This document shows, one piece after another, positions 1-6,845 of a DNA stretch of 6,900 nucleotides. Source of the DNA: Acidimicrobiia bacterium. GTDB lineage: Bacteria; Actinomycetota; Acidimicrobiia; Acidimicrobiales; Ilumatobacteraceae. The position numbers were made by a program, and so were the translations under genes. Within the stretch, counting starts at the first letter, position 1. Every line of letters starts with the position of its first letter. The DNA lies in the NCBI GenBank assembly GCA_010030605.1, contig RHCK01000085.1, positions 1 to 6,900 of the forward strand. The letters are read 5' to 3'. The notes under the pieces were generated by a model that was not told the origin of the DNA, did no database searches, and saw only the letters and a program-made list of their open reading frames with translations.

Positions 1-1055
1 GTCGTGAACATCTTCGACCTTTCCATGCCTCGTGCAACGAGATCGGAGCGTCGACGATCGACGTCGTCCAATGCTTTCGCCCATGCTTCGATCGACAACG
101 GCAACACCAATCCCGCATCTCCAACGACTTCGGGCAGACACGCGCGATCACTGCAGATCACGGGAGTTCCCAACGTCATGGCTTCGATCAACGGCGCCCC
201 AAAACCCTCGTACTCACTGGGAAAGACCATGGCCATGGCTGCTTTCAGAAAACCGTCTCTGTCCTCGGCCGAAACGCGACCCAAGCGGGAGACGTGAGCC
301 GCCAGACGACCAGATGAGACCCGCCGTGCAACATCGGATTCGGCCGATCCGGCTCCACCGATCAGAATCAAACGCACTCCCCGATCGACCCAGTGGCGCT
401 CCATGACATCGAGCAAGAAACCATGACCCTTGTGCGGGTGGGTCATCGCGGGAAAGACAACGAATGGCTCGGATCCGAGGTGGTAGCGAGACCTCAAGAC
501 CTCGACCGGTGTGGCGTTCGAACCGAGGCCCGGTTCGATGCCATGAGGCACGACATGAATCCGATCGGAATCAATGCCGTACGCATCATGAACGGTCTTC
601 TTGACGAACTCGGTTGGAACGGAGATCTCCGTTGCTCGCCGTGCCGATCGAGGCATGATGTATCTCAGGTACGCCAATTTGTGCGCGCGAAAGTACGCGG
701 GGAATTCGCGGTATTGAAGATCGTGAATGGTCAAGAGCGTCGGGCGATGGTGGCGAATGGGGATCGTGCCGCCGCCATGGTGAATCACATCGAAACCCCG
801 TGTTCGTTGATGCAGCCAACTTGACTCCGACATCACGCGTCGAACTCGTGAGGTGCCGTCGAACGGGCCGCGCACAATCTCGAACCGCTCGGCGAGTTCC
901 GGGTGAGCCTCGGCGAATCCCTCCGGCACGAACAGCGTCGGTTCGAATCTCGAGTCGAGACCCAACAATTGTCGACACAGATATTCCTCGCTACCACCCA
1001 CCTTGCCGGGCACGCACCACGAGAGATTGACGGCGACTTTGGTGACCACGGTCAA
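1..1055 (-). CDS. Family 4 glycosyltransferase, C-terminal end cut by window edge
   Basis: Probable GT-B fold sugar transferase moving a sugar from a nucleotide-sugar donor to an unknown acceptor in the cytoplasm. Reading the minus strand gives about 351 codons with no stop down to base 1, so only a short C-terminal tail is missing. The N-terminal half has a first beta strand followed by a glycine-rich loop (GKVGGSEEY, about residues 17-25), a GGG at 94-96 and an IHD at 110-112. The C-terminal half has a phosphate-binding HPHKG near 206-210 and the family signature EYEGFGAPLIEAM near 281-293. That signature holds the E-x7-E pair that contacts the donor. I chose TTG at 1055 because GAGG lies 7 bases upstream and TTGA overlaps the stop of the preceding glycosyltransferase. 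GTG at 1049 is the alternative. The family is clear, but donor, acceptor and product cannot be read from the sequence. Confidence 0.9.
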   Translation of the reverse strand, partial: MTVVTKVAVNLSWCVPGKVGGSEEYLCRQLLGLDSRFEPTLFVPEGFAEAHPELAERFEIVRGPFDGTSRVRRVMSESSWLHQRTRGFDVIHHGGGTIPIRHHRPTLLTIHDLQYREFPAYFRAHKLAYLRYIMPRSARRATEISVPTEFVKKTVHDAYGIDSDRIHVVPHGIEPGLGSNATPVEVLRSRYHLGSEPFVVFPAMTHPHKGHGFLLDVMERHWVDRGVRLILIGGAGSAESDVARRVSSGRLAAHVSRLGRVSAEDRDGFLKAAMAMVFPSEYEGFGAPLIEAMTLGTPVICSDRACLPEVVGDAGLVLPLSIEAWAKALDDVDRRRSDLVARGMERSKMFT

Positions 1056-2131
1056 CGCATGACCTCGCGATACGCACTGGCGGTCAAGCGTGCAGTCTCG
1101 GACCAATGACGACGAGCCGCCTGGCGAAGCCCCCAGATCGACAATTCATCGCGACGTGAAAGTGCCTCGTCGATTCCTCGCGCGATGTCCTCGACGTCGA
1201 ACGGATCGACCAGCACCGCCGCGCCGCCGGCCACTTCTTCCGTCGACGTCCCCATGCTCGTGATGACCGGAGTTCCGTACGACATCGCCTCGAGCACCGG
1301 CATGCCGAAGCCCTCTCGCTCGCTCGGATAGCAGAACGCCGTCGCGCTGGCGTACAAAGCCGGCAGTTCCGAGTCCGTGACGAAGCCGATGAAATGCACG
1401 TTCGGAGACGGACGGACCCCGGAGTCGCCCCAACCCTGAGAGCCCGCCACGACCAACGGCAAATCACACGTCGCTCGATCGATCGCCTCCACGAGTCGCG
1501 ACAGATTCTTGCGCGGCTCCACGGTTCCCACGAACAACAAGAAGTCACGGGGCAACGAGTACTTCGTGCGAACCATGGACTTTTGAGCGTCGGTGACTTC
1601 GACCGCCTCCACACCCCACGGGACGAGACGCAACCTCTCGGTGGAGATTCCGGCGCGTTCCGCGTCGAGCATGGTGACGGTGGATGGACAAAGAACCAGA
1701 TCTGCCCGTCGGCGAACTTCCGAGAGGCTCCGCTCGAAGACCCGTACGCCGTGACGTGTGAAATGGTCGGGGCGGTGTCTCCACGCGACATCGTGGAGCG
1801 TGCTGACCAATGGTGCTTTCGACGGCGGAGGAATGAAACCGGTGCAGTGGACGACGTCCACCGGACCCGTAACGCTTTCGACCGTGGGCCACTTGAAACG
1901 GAGCCATGTTTCGTAGAGCCACGGTGACCGCAACGGCAGGTATCGCATGTTCACCGTGGGCACGAACGATGGTCGAGGCGGATTCCGGTGACGTCCCGCG
2001 ACACCCACTAGCTCGACACCGGACACGTCGGCGAGAGCCACCGCGGTCCGCAATGCCGACGTGGCAGTTCCACCCGGAACGCGATGCCAACATTGCTCCA
2101 AGGCATAAGCGACTCGGACCGGCGATTGCAC
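1052..2131 (-). CDS. Family 4 glycosyltransferase
   Basis: A complete 359-residue GT-B glycosyltransferase, a normal length for the family. The N-terminal acceptor domain shows the glycine loop RVPGGTA (17-23) and a TLHD at 111-114. The C-terminal donor domain starts near 197 (FLLFVGTVEPRKNL), where R207 and K208 are the likely phosphate-contacting pair. The E-x7-E signature is EREGFGMPVLEAMSYGTPV (271-289), with E273 and E281 as the pair. No signal peptide or membrane segment is visible, so it is probably cytosolic or membrane-peripheral. It follows the secernin-like gene after 48 bases and leads into a second family-4 transferase through a TTGA overlap. The two are only loosely alike, so they probably make different linkages in one product. 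The GTG start at 2131 is odd: AGAAGG directly abuts it instead of lying 5-9 bases upstream. An in-frame stop 19-21 bases upstream rules out a much longer protein. The substrate is unknown. Confidence 0.93.
   Translation of the reverse strand: MQSPVRVAYALEQCWHRVPGGTATSALRTAVALADVSGVELVGVAGRHRNPPRPSFVPTVNMRYLPLRSPWLYETWLRFKWPTVESVTGPVDVVHCTGFIPPPSKAPLVSTLHDVAWRHRPDHFTRHGVRVFERSLSEVRRRADLVLCPSTVTMLDAERAGISTERLRLVPWGVEAVEVTDAQKSMVRTKYSLPRDFLLFVGTVEPRKNLSRLVEAIDRATCDLPLVVAGSQGWGDSGVRPSPNVHFIGFVTDSELPALYASATAFCYPSEREGFGMPVLEAMSYGTPVITSMGTSTEEVAGGAAVLVDPFDVEDIARGIDEALSRRDELSIWGLRQAARRHWSETARLTASAYREVMR
1063..1066 (-). promoter_or_regulatory. Shine-Dalgarno deciding TTG start of the left-edge glycosyltransferase
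   Basis: GAGG on the minus strand sits 7 bases before TTG 1055 but 13 before GTG 1049. This favours the TTG and gives a 4-base TTGA stop/start overlap with the upstream gene. Confidence 0.5.
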
Positions 2132-2179
2132 CCTTCTAGTTTGCCCCGTTCACCACGGGTTCGGGCGGGCATACCCGTT

Positions 2180-3028
2180 TCACCAGCGAAGTCGCACCCA
2201 ATTTCCTCCACACGGATTGCCGAGGAGGTGGTGAACCTCGGGCTCTCCGTGCGCGTTCAATGCGGCGATCAAGGACGACGCGGTGACTTGAACGTCGTTG
2301 TGCATGCACACGTCCCAACCGTCCGCCGTCATCCCATGCGATGAAAGATGTTCGCGAACGTCGAGCATCGATACGGGACGTCGCGCCAAGACTGCTCGCG
2401 AACTCTCGAGACGAGGATCGACCAACGTCTCCACCGGCTGTCGAGGATGGCGATGGAACTCGAATTCGGACAGAGTCACTCGATTCGAGAGCGCCCACGT
2501 GTCGGCCACCTCGTGGACCATCCAGGTCGGGCCACTGGTCTCCACGACCCAGGCGGAGGTCGCGTCGGCGACGAGGAAACTGTTCCAGTACGGACGACGT
2601 GGTCCACGGGGATCGTGTCCGGATCCTCCTTGTCCGAATCGCTCGATGTGCGACGTGATGACCGACAGCGATTCCTCGGCTGTGCGTCCTCTCTCGAGAC
2701 CCAAGCGCACGAGGTCCATCCCCGTGAGAGCATCGGGAAAGTCCCTCGGATCGAGTGTGGTGTAGATGGTCGCGTTGCCAATCGCCACACCGGCGATGTT
2801 CACCCCATGCTCGGCGCCCCATCCCCACCGAGGACGCGAGATGAAGGTCCTCAAGGTTGGCGCGGAATGCCCGGGGATGTCGAGATATGTCGCCCGCGTG
2901 ATGCCCTCGAGACGAGGTTCGGAGAACTCGACGACTTGAAGTTCGCCCGGAGGACGGTCCGAGTTCTTCGCGAACAACGTTCGTCCATCGTCGGTCGTCG
3001 TCCCGCGAGCCACGAGAAGGTCACACAC
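2180..3028 (-). CDS. Secernin-like C69 family (Ntn-hydrolase) protein, short form
   Basis: A 282-residue member of the secernin/C69 dipeptidase family, whose N-terminal cysteine acts as nucleophile once the preceding residues are removed. Here Cys2 directly follows the initiator (GTG at 3028), so loss of the first residue would expose it. Family hallmarks in order are CDLLVA (2-7), KNSDR (21-25), the acidic E29, WGWGAEHGVN (68-77), MDLVRLGLERG (104-114, almost identical to the human secernin stretch), GQGG (132-135), YWNSFLVAD (147-155), WVVETSG (160-166) and ALSNR (179-183). The chain ends nine residues after GNPC (270-273). Animal secernins run past 400 residues, so this is a short form lacking the C-terminal extension. 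No signal peptide is seen. It starts 12 bases after the unknown gene's stop. Amide or peptide hydrolysis is the family expectation; the actual substrate is unknown. Confidence 0.85.
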   Translation of the reverse strand: MCDLLVARGTTTDDGRTLFAKNSDRPPGELQVVEFSEPRLEGITRATYLDIPGHSAPTLRTFISRPRWGWGAEHGVNIAGVAIGNATIYTTLDPRDFPDALTGMDLVRLGLERGRTAEESLSVITSHIERFGQGGSGHDPRGPRRPYWNSFLVADATSAWVVETSGPTWMVHEVADTWALSNRVTLSEFEFHRHPRQPVETLVDPRLESSRAVLARRPVSMLDVREHLSSHGMTADGWDVCMHNDVQVTASSLIAALNAHGEPEVHHLLGNPCGGNWVRLRW

Positions 3029-3040
3029 GAAAATCTCGAT

Positions 3041-4375
3041 TCAACTGAAAGACGATGACGTCGGACCATCGTTGCCCGAGAATTCACCGCCCAACGAAAC
3101 AACGGCGCCGTCGGAAATCGACGCCAGTTCCGACGGCTCCCGATCCGGACGCCACAACGCGTCGCCGGATAACGACTCGCTCCGCCAGTTGCCATCCACG
3201 CCACTCGTCAGAACGAAACGACGATCACCACCGACTTCCCACAAAACGGCGGCATTCGGTCCATGCCAGCGCACCGCCAGCGAAACCGATGTCGACCAAG
3301 GTGCGGCCAATCCGTGGCCTTCGAACGATGAGCCGAGTCGTTCACCATCGATCCCATCCGGGCACAAACGAATCGATTCACCGCCGAACCACGTCACGAG
3401 TGATTCCTCCACCGCGGTGACGAGCGGTGCCCCCGACAAATCCGCATCGACCTTCAATCGCGGAAAGGAGAAGATCTCCGCGGCCGACAGCCCCAACTTG
3501 CGCGACGCGAATCGGTCGATGTCGCCCTCGACCGATCCTTCGACTCCCGTCAACCACGCCGCACCACAACGAATGGCGGCACTCCTGATCGGGTCGAGCC
3601 CGGAACGCTTGGACCGCGAGATGATGCGCTCGATGGCGTTGGCCACGTCGTCCGCGTCGGTGCCCGACACCCCCATTCGATGCGCATGACATTGCTCGAG
3701 CAACCAGATCGACAACGCGTCGGCGTCGCGCCACGGGGCATTCGTGCGACCCGCGTTCAGCAAGATGTCCGATTTCGCACGTCCAACGCGATCCGTGAGT
3801 GATCGACCACCCGATTGATCCGGCAAAACGAGCCGAGACGAGCGATCGCACATTGCCAACCATCCACGCACGACGGCCTCGCGTTCGGGTAACGCGGACA
3901 GGTCGACGTTTCGACCGATGCAGACACGGACCGAGGCGCGATGTCCGACGGGCATCACCGTCGGGCTCTCCGGAAGATCCAATCCCGGCGCCGGCCACGC
4001 CGTCTGGTCCGTTCGCAGCGCGATGGGACGTGACACCGAGAGATCGGCACGGGAGAAAGCCACCGCCACCGGCATCGGTGAATCGTTCAGAACATCGACG
4101 ACCACGATGGGTTGGGCATCAGGCCCCGACGCGCACCAGACCGTGTGCACGATGTCGCCACCGGGAACTCGCATCCGAGTGGACACCACCGGCATTCCAC
4201 TTTCATCGGACTGACGAACGGCGACTTCGCGCGATGGGTGATACCAACGATCGTCCGCGGCCACGAACCAGTCGAGAGCGGGCGAGCCGTCGGCGAAATG
4301 AACTCCACCATGGGGAGCGACCCAACCGACGATGGGTCGACCGACGATTCCAAGTGGACGGAGAACGTCAGCCAA
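3041..4375 (-). CDS. Unrecognised 444-residue protein in the gpsA operon
   Basis: I do not recognise this protein. It has a layered appearance. Residues 1-155 look beta-rich, with alternating hydrophobics and a repeated valine-rich stretch around 88-107. Residues about 165-330 look mainly helical (for example 213-232 and 242-275). Residues 360-430 return to short strands, including a tryptophan-rich part (RWHGPNAAVLWEV at 369-381, W397 and W408). A beta/alpha/beta arrangement with many aromatics recalls carbohydrate-active proteins, but I see no catalytic signature and this is only an impression. No signal peptide, transmembrane segment or lipobox is seen. The start is TTG at 4375, overlapping the gpsA stop by 8 bases, with GGAG 5 bases upstream. 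No other ATG, GTG or TTG is near the N terminus. Tight coupling to gpsA, and position before a hydrolase and two glycosyltransferases, suggests shared expression. Codon use looks like its neighbours, so recent acquisition is not indicated. Confidence 0.8.
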   Translation of the reverse strand: MADVLRPLGIVGRPIVGWVAPHGGVHFADGSPALDWFVAADDRWYHPSREVAVRQSDESGMPVVSTRMRVPGGDIVHTVWCASGPDAQPIVVVDVLNDSPMPVAVAFSRADLSVSRPIALRTDQTAWPAPGLDLPESPTVMPVGHRASVRVCIGRNVDLSALPEREAVVRGWLAMCDRSSRLVLPDQSGGRSLTDRVGRAKSDILLNAGRTNAPWRDADALSIWLLEQCHAHRMGVSGTDADDVANAIERIISRSKRSGLDPIRSAAIRCGAAWLTGVEGSVEGDIDRFASRKLGLSAAEIFSFPRLKVDADLSGAPLVTAVEESLVTWFGGESIRLCPDGIDGERLGSSFEGHGLAAPWSTSVSLAVRWHGPNAAVLWEVGGDRRFVLTSGVDGNWRSESLSGDALWRPDREPSELASISDGAVVSLGGEFSGNDGPTSSSFS

Positions 4376-5375
4376 TTTCGCTCCGACGTCGTCGTTGCAT
4401 CAGCAGCGCGACGGCTTCGGCCGCACCTCTTTGGTTCTGACACACGGACACCACCTGCTCGGTGATGGGCATTTCGACTCCGTGACGTCGCGCCAAATCG
4501 AGGACCGCCGGCGAACTCTTGACTCCCTCGGCGACCATGTTCATCGACGCCAAAATCTCGTTGATCGATTCGCCAGCTCCCAATCGACGACCGACGGTGT
4601 TGTTTCGACTTTGCGACGACGAGCAGGTGGCGATGAGGTCGCCCATCCCCGCCAAACCGGCGAACGTGAGCCCATCACCACCCATCGCCAACCCCAGGCG
4701 CGACATTTCAGCCAAACCGCGGGTCATGAGCGTCGCTCGAGTGTTGTCACCGAAACCCATCCCCGACGCCATGCCCGATGCGATGGCGATGACGTTCTTG
4801 ACGACACCGGCCACCTCGCACCCGACGACATCGGGATTCGTGTACACGCGCAGCGTCGGTCGCGAGAAGATTCGTTGAAGCTCGTCCGCAATGACTCGAT
4901 CGTCGATGGCCACGACCGCGGCGGCGGGCTGACCCTCCATGACTTCGCGGGCCAGGTTCGGGCCGGTGAGAACCGCCACCGGATGTCCGGGCAACTCATC
5001 GGCGATGACCTCGCTCATGCGCTTCAGAGAACTGCGTTCGAGACCTTTCGACAAACTGACGATGGGCACCCACGGACGAACATGGCCCGCTGCCTCGGCC
5101 ACGACTTCACGGAATCCGTGCGAAGGAACCGCCATCACCACCACATCCGCACCGGACACTGCCGATGCCAAGTCGGACGTGACCTCGAGCGACGTGGACA
5201 CCGTCGACCCCGCCAGATAATCCGCGTTGATGCGCGTTCGATTGATCGATTCGGCCAGTTCCGGTCGCCTGGCCCACAGCACCGTGGACGTGTTTGCGGC
5301 CGCGAGCGACGCAACGGTGGTGCCCCACGAGCCGGCCCCAATGACCGCCACTCTGATCGACTTCGACACCGTCAC
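4368..5375 (-). CDS. gpsA: NAD(P)-dependent glycerol-3-phosphate dehydrogenase
   Basis: Reduces dihydroxyacetone phosphate to sn-glycerol 3-phosphate, the backbone of membrane phospholipids, in the cytoplasm. From GTG 5375 the protein is 335 residues, the usual size. Visible signatures are the Rossmann loop GAGSWG (13-18), SLSKGLE (107-113), TGPNLAREV (137-145), the catalytic lysine in VVKNVIAIASG (191-201), GFGDNTRA (207-214), GLAGMGDL (240-247) and VAEGVKSS (281-288). All core motifs are intact, so it should be active. An in-frame GTG at 5408 would add 11 residues ahead of the Rossmann strand and start inside the divergent promoter region, so I prefer 5375. GTG 5369 is also possible. No clear Shine-Dalgarno precedes either start, which fits a nearly leaderless mRNA from the TATACG element at 5385-5390. 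It is the first gene of the leftward unit and overlaps the next gene by 8 bases. Confidence 0.96.
   Translation of the reverse strand: MTVSKSIRVAVIGAGSWGTTVASLAAANTSTVLWARRPELAESINRTRINADYLAGSTVSTSLEVTSDLASAVSGADVVVMAVPSHGFREVVAEAAGHVRPWVPIVSLSKGLERSSLKRMSEVIADELPGHPVAVLTGPNLAREVMEGQPAAAVVAIDDRVIADELQRIFSRPTLRVYTNPDVVGCEVAGVVKNVIAIASGMASGMGFGDNTRATLMTRGLAEMSRLGLAMGGDGLTFAGLAGMGDLIATCSSSQSRNNTVGRRLGAGESINEILASMNMVAEGVKSSPAVLDLARRHGVEMPITEQVVSVCQNQRGAAEAVALLMQRRRRSEIG
4381..4384 (-). promoter_or_regulatory. Shine-Dalgarno for the TTG start of the unknown gene
   Basis: GGAG on the minus strand lies 5 bases before TTG 4375, inside the 3' end of gpsA. It supports this unusual start and translational coupling with gpsA. 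Confidence 0.5.
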
Positions 5376-5392
5376 GCATCCGATCGTATACG
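5363..5392 (+). promoter_or_regulatory. Candidate promoter for cofC-deacetylase unit
   Basis: A -35 match TCGACA (5363-5368, five of six to TTGACA) and a -10 match TATACG (5387-5392, four of six) are separated by 18 bases. Transcription would start near 5399, leaving a leader of about 26 bases before the GTG at 5425. The -35 hexamer falls inside the first codons of gpsA on the other strand, so the two promoters would overlap and could interfere. Confidence 0.35.
5385..5390 (-). promoter_or_regulatory. Candidate -10 element for gpsA operon
   Basis: TATACG on the minus strand matches four of six consensus positions. A transcript starting 7-9 bases downstream would begin at or just before GTG 5375, giving a leaderless or near-leaderless message, common in actinobacteria. 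No good -35 match is seen at 17-18 bases upstream. The element lies in the palindrome CGTATACG (5385-5392) and is shared with the opposite strand. Confidence 0.3.
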
Positions 5393-5424
5393 GCTGGAGA
5401 ACCCTCACGTCCTAGGCTCGCCCT

Positions 5425-6060
5425 GTGTCGAAGCCCGTGTCGTTGGTGGTTCCCGTGCGGGCATTCGACGACGCCAAGAGTCGTCTCGCCGATGTCCTGA
5501 GCCCACGCGAACGACGGGATCTGGCCCGCGCTTGTGCTGAGCGAGTGATCGGTTCGATCCCCGGAGCGGACGTCTTCGTGGTGTGCGACGACGACGAAGT
5601 CGCTCGTTTCGCGAACGATCTCGGCGCCACGGCGATTCGCGTGAATGTCGTGGGCCTGAACGCAGCTCTCACCGCGGGTGTCCCGCAGGTGCGCGCACTA
5701 GCCCCCCACCAACCGGTGATCGTGGCTCACGCCGATCTGCCGTTCATCGACCGCCTTCGGGCGATTTGGGACGACATCTCCGACGACATCGATGGTCGTT
5801 CGCTGATGATCGTTCCGGATCGCCACCGACAGGGCTCGAACGTCGTGATCATCGGAAACGAACTGCTCGACCGGTGGCGCTTCGCCTACGGAGAGCATTC
5901 GTTCGAGGCCCACCTGCATCAAGCTCAGGATTTGGGAGTCGACGCGATGGTGGTCGATGACGACCTGTTGTCGCTCGACCTCGACACTCCCGGAGACCTC
6001 GAAGACCCCCGGATCGTCGCACTTCTCGATCAACTTCTTCCGAATCGGAGAACAGCATGA
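5425..6060 (+). CDS. cofC: CofC/FbiD guanylyltransferase of coenzyme F420 biosynthesis
   Basis: Transfers GMP from GTP to a three-carbon phosphoacid to make the activated side-chain precursor of coenzyme F420. In archaea the acceptor is usually taken as 2-phospho-L-lactate (CofC). In mycobacteria the homologue FbiD uses phosphoenolpyruvate, which is more likely here if the host is an actinobacterium. The 211-residue length is normal. Visible motifs are the nucleotide-binding VPVRAFDDAKSRLA (9-22), GLNAAL (77-82), HADLP (102-106), PDRHRQGSN (131-139), the SFEAH stretch at 159-163 and LDLDTPGDLED (184-194). The fold is a small nucleotidyltransferase Rossmann-like domain and the protein is cytosolic. 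The start is GTG 5425, the first start codon before the first strand; no Shine-Dalgarno is evident. Its stop overlaps the next gene's ATG as ATGA, implying coupled translation. No other F420 genes (fbiA, fbiB, fbiC) are in the window. Confidence 0.93.
   Translation: MSKPVSLVVPVRAFDDAKSRLADVLSPRERRDLARACAERVIGSIPGADVFVVCDDDEVARFANDLGATAIRVNVVGLNAALTAGVPQVRALAPHQPVIVAHADLPFIDRLRAIWDDISDDIDGRSLMIVPDRHRQGSNVVIIGNELLDRWRFAYGEHSFEAHLHQAQDLGVDAMVVDDDLLSLDLDTPGDLEDPRIVALLDQLLPNRRTA
6047..6050 (+). promoter_or_regulatory. Shine-Dalgarno for PIG-L deacetylase
   Basis: GGAG lies 6 bases before ATG 6057, inside the end of cofC. It is the best-spaced ribosome site in the window and supports translation coupled through the ATGA overlap. 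Confidence 0.6.
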
Positions 6061-6836
6061 GCACCAACCCCTCGGCGAACGAACCCGGACAGCCCGCCCA
6101 CAACGGAGAGCGACCGATCACGTCGGTGGATCTGCCCACACCGAAGATCGCCTTGGCCATCGGAGCCCATCCCGATGACATCGAGTTCGGATGCGGCGGG
6201 ACATTGGCGAAGTGGTCGGCGGCCGGATGTTCGATCCACCACTTGGTCATCACCGACGGCTCCAAAGGAACATGGAACCCCGACGCGGACATCGCGTCAT
6301 TGATCGTCACGCGACGTCTCGAGCAAACCGAGGCTGCCCGTCGCCTCGGAGGGCGATCGGACGTGACCTTTCTCGATCAGATCGATGGCGAACTGGAGGA
6401 ATCGATGGCTCTCCGCAGCGCCATCGCCCAACACATCCGTGTCATCAAGCCCGACATCGTGCTCGGCCACGATCCATGGAAGCGACACCGGTTGCACCCC
6501 GACCATCGCCACGCCGGTTTTCTCACCTGCGATGCGATCGTGGCGGCCCGTGACCCACACTTTTTCCGCGACCACGGAATGCCGCATCATCGCCCGTCGC
6601 ATTTGCTGCTCTGGGAAGCCGATGAGCCGGACCATGCTGAGGACGTTTCGGGTCAGGTGGAGACCAAGATTCACGCCCTGATGGCCCATGCCTCGCAGTT
6701 CGAAAGCACCATGAAGGCCGTGGACCCCGCCGACCTCGAGAGGTTCGCCAACCGCATGCGCGACCGCCTCCGGCAACTCGGGATCCGCGCCTCGCGACCG
6801 GCGGCGGAAGTCTTCAAGAGGATTTCCGATCTCTGA
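6057..6836 (+). CDS. PIG-L/LmbE family zinc-dependent deacetylase
   Basis: A 259-residue member of the PIG-L (LmbE) family, which removes N-acetyl groups from sugar-containing substrates (GlcNAc-PI, mycothiol and bacillithiol precursors, antibiotic intermediates). The signature AHPDD spans 37-41. By analogy with MshB, His38, Asp41 and His150 (in HPDHR, 147-151) should bind zinc and Asp40 act as base. ITDGSKGTW (65-73) and the family-typical HDPWKRHRLHPDH (138-150) are also present. Residues 1-30 form a polar, probably flexible tail rich in Pro, Asn and Gly before the first strand; this is not a signal peptide. All likely catalytic residues are intact. The ATG at 6057 overlaps the cofC stop, with GGAG 6 bases upstream. 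It could be a MshB-like thiol-cofactor enzyme, or could act on a sugar product of the divergent glycosyltransferases; the sequence does not decide between them. Confidence 0.9.
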   Translation: MSTNPSANEPGQPAHNGERPITSVDLPTPKIALAIGAHPDDIEFGCGGTLAKWSAAGCSIHHLVITDGSKGTWNPDADIASLIVTRRLEQTEAARRLGGRSDVTFLDQIDGELEESMALRSAIAQHIRVIKPDIVLGHDPWKRHRLHPDHRHAGFLTCDAIVAARDPHFFRDHGMPHHRPSHLLLWEADEPDHAEDVSGQVETKIHALMAHASQFESTMKAVDPADLERFANRMRDRLRQLGIRASRPAAEVFKRISDL

Positions 6837-6845
6837 GAGACCCGA

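Noticed and set aside
393..824. Plus-strand open frame of 143 codons opposite the left-edge glycosyltransferase
   Set aside because: The minus strand carries an uninterrupted glycosyltransferase with all signature residues here; the plus frame has none.
2155..2178. Inverted repeat ACGGGT/ACCCGT between the secernin and glycosyltransferase genes
   Set aside because: A 6-base stem with a 12-base loop and no T-run is too weak to call a terminator or attenuator.
2348..3058. Long plus-strand open frame opposite the secernin gene
   Set aside because: It has Arg-rich composition and no recognisable motif, while the opposite strand carries full secernin signatures.
5376..5408. Longer gpsA from GTG 5408
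   Set aside because: It adds 11 residues before the Rossmann strand, has no spaced ribosome site, and runs through the likely promoter.
4332..5540. A 402-codon plus-strand open frame opposite gpsA
   Set aside because: It lies almost wholly antisense to a clear gpsA, is extremely rich in Arg and His, and shows no domain; this is a GC-rich shadow frame.
1..6836. A mycothiol (MshA plus MshB) locus formed by a GT4 and the PIG-L gene
   Set aside because: The GTs and the PIG-L gene are on opposite strands, the GTs are shorter than MshA, and no MshC or MshD is present; family membership alone does not support these names.
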